Source: Chryseobacterium sp. C-71
GTDB taxonomy: Bacteria > Bacteroidota > Bacteroidia > Flavobacteriales > Weeksellaceae
Length of the DNA: 64,000 nucleotides
Assembly (NCBI RefSeq): GCF_020911865.1
Contig: NZ_CP087131.1
Location: 1,302,001-1,366,000, forward strand
Reading direction: 5' to 3'
Position 1 is the stretch's first letter, and every line of letters starts with the position of its first letter. Positions 7,791 through 14,062 of this stretch are shown here, one piece after another. Below the pieces are notes generated by a model. The model saw only the letters and a list, made by a program, of their open reading frames with translations. It did not search any database and had not been told where the DNA came from. Made by a program: the position numbers and the translations under genes.

Positions 7791-8618
7791 TTATCTAAAC
7801 AATGATTTAAGTTTTATAATTAATCTATATGCCAATCCTGTTTGATAATTGAGAAGAAAATAAATTTCGTCGGAACTTTTATATATTGAAGGAACATCTA
7901 TTGAATTAATAGTTTTAATATTTCTTCTTTTCATAGCTTCATAAATCACATAAGCAAATGATTCTTTGGCTATTTGCTTTGAATTTTCTTGAGAAATCCC
8001 ACTAGAATGAAGTCTATAGTTATATAAAGTCTCTCGAATAAATTTCACCTTACCTAATTCTAAAATTTTTAAATATAAATCTTGATCAACTGCACTTTTT
8101 AAATCAGGATTTATTCCGGAAGTCTTTAGATAAGTTTCCTTTTTAAAAGTAAAAAAATGTGCAAATTGAATAGGACAATTAAAAAAATATTTATCATTGT
8201 AAATCTCTTTAGTACTACCAAACACATTTTGAGGTTTTAAATTCTCATCACACAACATCATTTTAGAGTACGTAGCAACAATACTTTTATTTCGAGAATA
8301 TTCTTCAACAGATTTTTTCAAAGCAGCAGGATAAAGAGTATCATCAGGATCTAAGAAAGCGCAAATTTCGCCAGTGGCATATTCTACACACTTTCTCTTA
8401 GTAAAACCACAACCTTTATTTTCTGAATTTTCATAAAATAAAAATCTGTTGTCATTTTTGATGATATCTTTTATGATATTTACAGAATTGTCCGTAGATC
8501 CATCATCAACGATAATAGCTTCCCAGTTATTATATGTTTGGCTTATTAATGAATCGTAGCAATCTCTAAAATACCTGATATTATTGTAGTTAGCAATAAG
8601 AACGGAAATTTTTTCCAT
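7791..8618 (-). CDS. Glycosyltransferase family 2
   Basis: A 275-residue GT-A fold enzyme. It begins with the family signature MEKISVLIANYNN, followed by DSLISQTYNNWEAIIVDDGSTDNS (nucleotide-sugar binding, DDGSTD) and ICAFLDPDDTLYP, where DPDD is the metal-binding DxD. Family members move a sugar from an NDP-sugar to a lipid or polysaccharide acceptor at the cytoplasmic membrane; no membrane segment is visible, so it would be peripheral. It is visibly AT-rich, stands alone with no other polysaccharide genes within reach, and is bounded by the strong terminator at 8815-8855. That isolation suggests horizontal gain or a remnant of a larger cluster. A TAGTTTTG -7 box on this strand lies at 8649-8656. 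Confidence 0.85.
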   Translation of the reverse strand: MEKISVLIANYNNIRYFRDCYDSLISQTYNNWEAIIVDDGSTDNSVNIIKDIIKNDNRFLFYENSENKGCGFTKRKCVEYATGEICAFLDPDDTLYPAALKKSVEEYSRNKSIVATYSKMMLCDENLKPQNVFGSTKEIYNDKYFFNCPIQFAHFFTFKKETYLKTSGINPDLKSAVDQDLYLKILELGKVKFIRETLYNYRLHSSGISQENSKQIAKESFAYVIYEAMKRRNIKTINSIDVPSIYKSSDEIYFLLNYQTGLAYRLIIKLKSLFR

Positions 8619-8814
8619 TTTGAAATAAATGTGTTTTTAAATAATTTTCAAAACTACATTATTTTCTTCTTGTAGATAATTAGTTTACTTTTTATCAATA
8701 AAATATTACATTTAAATTAAAACAGCTAAACACTCAATAAAACAACTTTTTTAATAAACAAAAATAGAAATTCCATGATTTTTAGAAAAATTTTTTTTTA
8801 CTTTATTTGATAGT

Positions 8815-8855
8815 AAAAAAGAACCGCGCGCCCCTTGGGCGCGCGGTTCTTTTTT
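8815..8855. terminator. Strong bidirectional terminator downstream of mdh
   Basis: A perfect 13-base stem GAACCGCGCGCCC (8821-8833) / GGGCGCGCGGTTC (8837-8849) with a 3-base CTT loop, flanked by A6 and T6. It begins 20 bases after the mdh stop on the minus strand and isolates mdh from the glycosyltransferase. Its GC content is strikingly above the surroundings. Confidence 0.95.
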
Positions 8856-8874
8856 ACGAAAAGTTTAATGAATA

Positions 8875-9801
8875 TTAAAACTTCAAATCACCATTCACTT
8901 CTCTTACTGCCTGTGCAGCTTCAGCAAATTTAGCTTTCTCTTCTTCAGTTAAAGAAATATTGACGATGCTTTCAACACCGTTTTTCCCGATAATTGCAGG
9001 AACACCTAAGCAGATATCACTTTCGCCATATTCTCCGTCAAGCATTAATGAACAAGGGATCATTTTCTTTTGGTCACAAGCAATTGCCTGAACCATTACA
9101 GAAACTGCTGCACCTGGTGCATACCAAGCTGAAGTACCTAACAATTTAGTTAATGTAGCTCCACCCACTTTAGTTTCTTCGATTACATATTTTTGTTTAG
9201 CATCGTCAAGAAATTCAGTTACTGGAACTCCGTTTCTTGTTGCTTTGCTCAATAATGGAAGCATACCAGTATCACTGTGAGCAGCGATTACCATTCCGTC
9301 TACGTCTGAGATCGGAGCTTCTAAAGCTTCAGCCAATCTGTATTTGAATCTTGCAGAATCTAAAGCACCACCCATACCAATGATTTTGTGCTTAGGAAGA
9401 CCTGAAGTTTTGTGTACCAAATAAGCCATCGTATCCATTGGGTTAGAAACCACGATGATGATTACTTCAGGAGAATTTTTAACTAAGTTTTCAGTAACTT
9501 CTTTTACGATGCCCGCATTGATACCGATTAATTCTTCTCTTGTCATTCCCGGTTTTCTTGGGATACCAGAGGTGATAACTGCTACATGAGAACCTGCTGT
9601 TTTGCTGTAATCTCCTGTTGTACCTGTAATTTTTGTATCAAATCCGTTCAAAGATGCAGTCTGCATCAAGTCCATTGCTTTTCCTTCAGCAAAACCTTCT
9701 TTGATATCTACTAAAACTACTTCCGAACAGAAGTCTTTCATTGCGATGTATTCTGCACAACTTGCTCCTACAGCACCTGCACCTACTACGGTTACTTTCA
9801 T
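8875..9801 (-). CDS. mdh: Malate dehydrogenase
   Basis: A 308-residue LDH-like malate dehydrogenase that interconverts malate and oxaloacetate with NAD in the TCA cycle. It shows VGAGAVGAS (NAD binding, 6-14), the substrate-loop Arg82 and Arg88 in IPRKPGMTR (an Arg in the loop selects malate over lactate), NPMDTM, the LDSARF segment with Asp148/Arg151, and catalytic His175 in IAAHSDTGM. Length and motifs are complete. It is expressed from its own promoter (9946-9976) through a leader of roughly 140 bases holding a tandemly repeated start region, and ends at a strong terminator. Expected to be cytoplasmic and homo-oligomeric. Confidence 0.97.
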   Translation of the reverse strand: MKVTVVGAGAVGASCAEYIAMKDFCSEVVLVDIKEGFAEGKAMDLMQTASLNGFDTKITGTTGDYSKTAGSHVAVITSGIPRKPGMTREELIGINAGIVKEVTENLVKNSPEVIIIVVSNPMDTMAYLVHKTSGLPKHKIIGMGGALDSARFKYRLAEALEAPISDVDGMVIAAHSDTGMLPLLSKATRNGVPVTEFLDDAKQKYVIEETKVGGATLTKLLGTSAWYAPGAAVSVMVQAIACDQKKMIPCSLMLDGEYGESDICLGVPAIIGKNGVESIVNISLTEEEKAKFAEAAQAVREVNGDLKF

Positions 9802-9918
9802 AATATGTTTATTTATTGTTTTTAATGGAATTATGGAACCTTATAGTTTCATAATATGTTTATTTATTGTTTTACTTGAATTATGGATCTTTACAGATTC
9901 ATAATATATTTATTGTTT
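9799..9918 (-). repeat. About 50-base tandem repeat spanning the mdh start codon and leader
   Basis: Roughly 2.4 copies of a unit of 50-51 bases. Each copy contains the same initiation-like block on the minus strand (AATAAACATATTATGAA or close to it), with ATGs at 9801 (mdh), 9852 and 9902. The two upstream ATGs open three-codon frames, at 9841-9852 (Met-Lys-Leu-stop) and 9891-9902 (Met-Asn-Leu-stop). Confidence 0.85.
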
Positions 9919-9945
9919 ATTTTGTTAGTTTAAATTTTTGCTTCC

Positions 9946-9976
9946 CAAATGTACAAATTCCCGAAAAATTGGGCAA
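9946..9976 (-). promoter_or_regulatory. mdh promoter
   Basis: On the minus strand TTG (9976-9974), a 20-base spacer and TACATTTG (9953-9946), a complete Bacteroidota promoter. It predicts a start near 9938-9941 and a leader of about 140 bases. The -33 box falls inside the loop of the 12-base palindrome at 9955-9990. Confidence 0.75.
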
Positions 9977-9990
9977 TCTTTCGGGAATTT
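9955..9990. promoter_or_regulatory. Twelve-base palindrome overlapping the mdh promoter
   Basis: AAATTCCCGAAA (9955-9966) and TTTCGGGAATTT (9979-9990) are perfect inverted copies around a 12-base loop. It begins 19 bases past the stop of the heme oxygenase gene, so it may be that operon's terminator (though its T run is poor), an operator over the mdh -33 box, or both. Confidence 0.6.
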
Positions 9991-10009
9991 TAATTATTAT
10001 TTAAGGAAA

Positions 10010-10561
10010 TTAATTAACGTTTAGTAAAAACGTATAAAGTTTCTTCGCTCCAGACAGTACTTCGTCATAGTTTTCTTCCGTCACTTCAGTATCCAAAACT
10101 TCTTTGAAGTTCTTCCACATCGGACCTGTATTTTCCTGATAGCATCCAAAAAAGTTGAATGTTACCTCATCAAAACCTTCAGTTTTTGAAAGCTGCTTTG
10201 CGATTACATTTCCACCCAAAGTAGAACCTTCAATCACGTACATTGCTCCTAAAGCTTCATGCTCATTGGCAAATTCAAGATCGTGAGAAGCCTTTTGATT
10301 TTCTAAGTCTAAACTCGCCAGATCTTTTTCAATCAACGGAAGTTTGACTCTTTTATCTAAATGAAGTTTTGCTGAAAATTTTTCTGAAAGGTTACTGAAT
10401 ATTTTGTTCTCACTGTGAAGTAGCATCAGATAATTGGTATTGATGATTTTCTTGTAATCTTCTAAAGTGAAAGTTTTGCTGAAGATTTTATCAGAACTAA
10501 ATAGTTTTTCAGCTGCATCATGAAATTCAACCGTGTTTTGTTTTAGATATTCAGATACCAT
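10010..10561 (-). CDS. bphO: Biliverdin-producing heme oxygenase
   Basis: A 183-residue bacterial heme oxygenase of the BphO/HmuO type. His14 in TVEFHDAAEKL is the expected proximal heme ligand, and the segment ALGAMYVIEGSTLGGNVIAKQL (about 105-126) is the distal-helix signature with its flexible Gly pair. It opens heme to biliverdin, CO and iron in the cytoplasm. Its position 26 bases behind the bacteriophytochrome gene, same strand, shows its job: supplying biliverdin chromophore to that sensor. It probably lacks its own promoter. A palindrome at 9955-9990 follows. Iron scavenging is an alternative role, but no iron-uptake gene is adjacent. Confidence 0.92.
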   Translation of the reverse strand: MVSEYLKQNTVEFHDAAEKLFSSDKIFSKTFTLEDYKKIINTNYLMLLHSENKIFSNLSEKFSAKLHLDKRVKLPLIEKDLASLDLENQKASHDLEFANEHEALGAMYVIEGSTLGGNVIAKQLSKTEGFDEVTFNFFGCYQENTGPMWKNFKEVLDTEVTEENYDEVLSGAKKLYTFLLNVN

Positions 10562-10577
10562 TTTTTTTGTTTTAATT

Positions 10578-12788
10578 TTAAAGTTGTTTCACAAATTTAG
10601 GGTTTTGAAACGTCAAAATAAAACAAGTTCCGTTAACACTGCTCTCGTAATCGACGTTTCCACCAATCCTATTCATGATTCGGTGAACAATTGAAAGTCC
10701 GATTCCGTTTCCTTTGAATTTTCTGGCGTTATCCATCCTGTTAAAAATCTTAAACATTCTGTGCTTTTCAGATTCAGGAATTCCGATACCGTTATCTGTA
10801 ATTTTGTAAATAACCTGCTCACCGTCTTCCATTCCTTCTATCAGAATTTCAGGCTGATCCTGTTTAGATGAATACTTGATTGCATTATTGATAATATTTA
10901 AAAACACCTGATGCAATAAGGTTTTGTCTGCCATAACGTTTGGACAATCTTTGATTACTACCACACTTTTCGGAGTGTCAAAAGTCATTTTTGCATTTTC
11001 TGTAATTTTCTCTATGGTACGCTGCGTTTCTAAATCTTCCAGCTCAATTTCACTGTGCTTGGCTCTGCTTAGTTGCAAAACGTCATGCATCATTTCAGCC
11101 ATATTGTCGATTTCGTCAATTATAGAACTGATTTGCCGTTTGTTTTTGTCTGAAGTATCAGAAAGGCTTTTCAGTAGCATCTGCGCATTCAGTTTCATCA
11201 CAGTCAACGGTGTTCCAAGATCATGCGAAATGGTGTATGAAAAACTGTCTAATTCTTCATTTACTTTTTTAAGTTGCTCATTCAGTCTTTTGATAGTGAC
11301 GTACTGTCGGTGAGAAGTCTCCAAAATCACATCACGAATAGACTGTACCGAAATTTCGTTTCTGCTGCTCCATCTTCTGGAATTCCCTTTAATTTCTTCT
11401 TTAAAAACTTCAAAAGACGTTCTCGGTGAAATAATATTTCTTTCTTCTCCATTTTGAGAAAATACTCCGATTTTCTTTTCGGGATTTCCTGCCCAATTGA
11501 TATGATCGTCAAATTCTTTTCTGAACCAAATCAGCAATTCGTTTTTACTTTTTTCAACAAAATAAATAACGATTCCACCTACTGTTTCATCAAGATCCAA
11601 TTCATTACCGAAATCTTTAAGAAAACTACGGCTCATAAATATGGTTTCTTCAGTATTTCGATATGCCCAGTCGACGATCTTGTGAATAACCTCACGTGTC
11701 GGCGTCGCACCGTCAGTCACGACATAATTTTCTGAAACTACCGCCAAGCCATCAGCTTCAGGAAGATTTCTGATTTCAGATTTATTTTCTACAAGCGATT
11801 CGAATAAGGTGTTGTGTTTTAAAAATTCAGATTTAAGCTGTGATGCTTTTAAATTTAAATCTAAACGATATTCTAATTCTTTTTTTGATTTAAATGAAGA
11901 ATAGGCATTGGATGCCAAAACTGTGAAAATGCCGGCCTGCACACGATCTTCAAGATCAATATGTTTGGGTTCAGAATTTTGACAAGTCACTAAGCCCCAA
12001 AGTTTGTCATCAATAATAATTGACACGCTGAAACTTGAAGAAGCACCTGAATTTTTGATGTACTGCCCATGAATAGGCGACATTACACGTGATGAAACAA
12101 AAGTAAGATCAATGCTATCGACCGTTTTGCTAACCAACTTCACCGGCTCTGCATGCACATTGCTAAAAATTCGTTTTCTTTTCTTTTTATAAAGGTCACG
12201 AGCCTGTCTCGGAATATCAGATTCGGGATAATGTAAGCCTAAATAACTTTCAAGATTATCATTGATTTTTTCGGCAATCACTTTACCGGAACCATCTTCC
12301 ATGAATTTGTAGACCATGATACGGTCATAATTGATGATATTGAAAAGCGTGCTTAAAAGCTGATCCCAAATTTCCTGATCGTTATCGATGATGTAAAAAT
12401 TATCGTACTTATTAGTGATTCTTTTTTCATGATTTTTCAGAAGTGCTTCAAACTCCAAAAAAATCTGATTCTGATTTTTAAAAATTGAAAAGTGATATTC
12501 TTTATCTCCGATAAAAATTTTATCGAAGTACGTTTCGTTGTCTCTACGGGTAAGATTTTCTAAAGATTCGAAAATATCAGAAGTCATAACTGTCTGAAAA
12601 AGCTCCGGAAAGTCTGTCAGTTTCTTTCCGAAAAAGATTTCAGAATTTTCAACATTAAAAACATCTGTAATATTTTCACTGAAAAACGTAATGGTGTGAG
12701 ATACTGCATCAATGCCAATCAGGTAACCAAAACTTTGTATGTAGCCCGGAATATGAATGGGCTCTTCATGACATTCAACAAAATTCAT
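10578..12788 (-). CDS. bphP: Bacteriophytochrome sensor histidine kinase
   Basis: A 736-residue red/far-red photoreceptor kinase. I take the ATG at 12788 as start; only a GTG lies upstream in frame. Order: PAS with chromophore-binding Cys6 in ECHEEPIHIPGYIQ; GAF with Asp191-Ile-Pro (DIPRQARDLY) and His240 in SPIH, both contacting biliverdin; PHY with the tongue motif SPRTSF (454-459) and WAGNP; then HisKA with phospho-acceptor His522 (SHDLGTPL) and HATPase_c with N-box (632-634), DNGIG (665-669) and GNGIG (693-697). All catalytic residues are present, so it should autophosphorylate in response to light. No response regulator lies nearby, so its partner is encoded elsewhere. The heme oxygenase behind it makes the chromophore. 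Confidence 0.95.
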   Translation of the reverse strand: MNFVECHEEPIHIPGYIQSFGYLIGIDAVSHTITFFSENITDVFNVENSEIFFGKKLTDFPELFQTVMTSDIFESLENLTRRDNETYFDKIFIGDKEYHFSIFKNQNQIFLEFEALLKNHEKRITNKYDNFYIIDNDQEIWDQLLSTLFNIINYDRIMVYKFMEDGSGKVIAEKINDNLESYLGLHYPESDIPRQARDLYKKKRKRIFSNVHAEPVKLVSKTVDSIDLTFVSSRVMSPIHGQYIKNSGASSSFSVSIIIDDKLWGLVTCQNSEPKHIDLEDRVQAGIFTVLASNAYSSFKSKKELEYRLDLNLKASQLKSEFLKHNTLFESLVENKSEIRNLPEADGLAVVSENYVVTDGATPTREVIHKIVDWAYRNTEETIFMSRSFLKDFGNELDLDETVGGIVIYFVEKSKNELLIWFRKEFDDHINWAGNPEKKIGVFSQNGEERNIISPRTSFEVFKEEIKGNSRRWSSRNEISVQSIRDVILETSHRQYVTIKRLNEQLKKVNEELDSFSYTISHDLGTPLTVMKLNAQMLLKSLSDTSDKNKRQISSIIDEIDNMAEMMHDVLQLSRAKHSEIELEDLETQRTIEKITENAKMTFDTPKSVVVIKDCPNVMADKTLLHQVFLNIINNAIKYSSKQDQPEILIEGMEDGEQVIYKITDNGIGIPESEKHRMFKIFNRMDNARKFKGNGIGLSIVHRIMNRIGGNVDYESSVNGTCFILTFQNPKFVKQL

Positions 12789-12806
12789 AAATAACACTTA
12801 AAGAAT

Positions 12807-12814
12807 CAAAGTTA
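12807..12814 (-). promoter_or_regulatory. Candidate -7 element of the bphP-bphO operon
   Basis: TAACTTTG on the minus strand, 18 bases before the bphP ATG, gives a very short leader. No TTG is found at -33, so activation by a regulator is possible. Confidence 0.45.
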
Positions 12815-13010
12815 ATCATTTTTATTACCTGATAAACACTTTGTGGTACTCAAGTTGAAATTTGTACTGATTATTAATAAAAATTATTACTTTTTAATAG
12901 TAATTTAACACAAGTATCTGATTATCAAAGCATAACAGTTAATTTTTATTAAAATATTCTGTGATATGCATAATATTCTGGAGCTTGAAATATTAAATTA
13001 CTCATCTTTT

Positions 13011-14024
13011 TTAAACCTCTTTATCAAAGTAAAGCATATAATATTTCCCTTTTTCATCCTGACCCTGCTCAAGCATTTTTCGGTCTCCGTGAATGTAAAT
13101 ATGGAAGTTTTTATCTAATTTAATAATGCTTTTAAAATGTCTCTGCGTTTTTTTCACTGCCGCTTCACTGATTGGAAATTCTTCTGCAATATTAATCTGC
13201 ATTTCCTGTTCGTAATCAGTCTTAAAATTATTAAAGCTTTCAATGACATGCTCATCTTTCAAAACCTCAGCCGCAAAATCATCCAGCTTAAATTCTTCTT
13301 TTTCTTTAAAGAAATTAATAGACTGATTCAGAAAATCTGCCTGGTCAGCCTTTGAAACCTCAAATTCCTGCGGAAGTTGCTTGATGATATAATCTTTATA
13401 AACCATCAAAGCTTCCTGTGTGTGAAAATATTCATCGTCACGCTGCTTCACTTTCAGGAAATCTTCGAACCAATAATACATGTCACCATTTTTATTGTTA
13501 TCAACTACAGAAAGTACGTAACCGCTTTCTTTACTGCTGTTGTAAATCAATGCTGCTTTATCGATTTTCGAAAGACTTATTCCCTGATCTTTATCGATCT
13601 CGAATGATTCATTTTTAGGAAAAATCTTTAGGAAAGATTCTCTTTTTTCAGTTTTAAAAATACCAATTTTATCCACTTTGTCGTCACCTTCTCTATCGTC
13701 TTCAAAATAAACAACAAACAATTCGCCACCCTGAACTCGTGGATTTTCGGCAGCTTCAAAGAGATGTTTTGCCAGATTTTCAGATTCCCAAAGGAACTTG
13801 GCTTTGTCTTCAAAAATTTCTGACACTGAACTGAATACAGGATTATTGACCAAATAAGAATCACTATAAAATTGATACGTTTCTTCAGTTTTGAATGAAC
13901 CTAAAAAATAATTCTCCAACAATTCTACGGTTCCTTCATCCAGCTGAAGTTCTTCCTGAGAAAGAATAAGAGATTCACCGTTGATTTTATTTCCGACTCT
14001 GTGTACTGCAATTTTTGAAAACAT
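13011..14024 (-). CDS. Nucleoid-associated protein, NdpA/YejK family
   Basis: A 337-residue protein of the 37-kDa nucleoid-associated family. It opens with the family pattern FSKIAVHRVGNKINGESLILSQEEL and carries the typical mid-segment YNSSKESGYVLSVVDNNKNGDMYYWFEDFLKVKQRDDEYFHTQ. Family members bind double-stranded DNA and are found on chromosomes and mobile elements; the exact role is unresolved. It sits 38 bases downstream of an AT-rich NACHT gene on the same strand, but the gap holds a TATCTTTG -7-like box at 14045-14052, so it can be transcribed alone. Its base use looks like the core genome, unlike the NACHT gene. Confidence 0.85.
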   Translation of the reverse strand: MFSKIAVHRVGNKINGESLILSQEELQLDEGTVELLENYFLGSFKTEETYQFYSDSYLVNNPVFSSVSEIFEDKAKFLWESENLAKHLFEAAENPRVQGGELFVVYFEDDREGDDKVDKIGIFKTEKRESFLKIFPKNESFEIDKDQGISLSKIDKAALIYNSSKESGYVLSVVDNNKNGDMYYWFEDFLKVKQRDDEYFHTQEALMVYKDYIIKQLPQEFEVSKADQADFLNQSINFFKEKEEFKLDDFAAEVLKDEHVIESFNNFKTDYEQEMQINIAEEFPISEAAVKKTQRHFKSIIKLDKNFHIYIHGDRKMLEQGQDEKGKYYMLYFDKEV

Positions 14025-14044
14025 CTTTGATTTTTTGTGGACTG

Positions 14045-14052
14045 CAAAGATA
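14045..14052 (-). promoter_or_regulatory. Candidate -7 element of ndpA
   Basis: TATCTTTG on the minus strand, about 20 bases before the ndpA start, in the 38-base gap after the NACHT gene. No -33 TTG is seen. Confidence 0.4.
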
Positions 14053-14062
14053 AAAACTATTC

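Noticed and set aside
12789..12797. GTG start three codons upstream for bphP
   Set aside because: The ATG at 12788 fits the -7 box distance and keeps all conserved residues.
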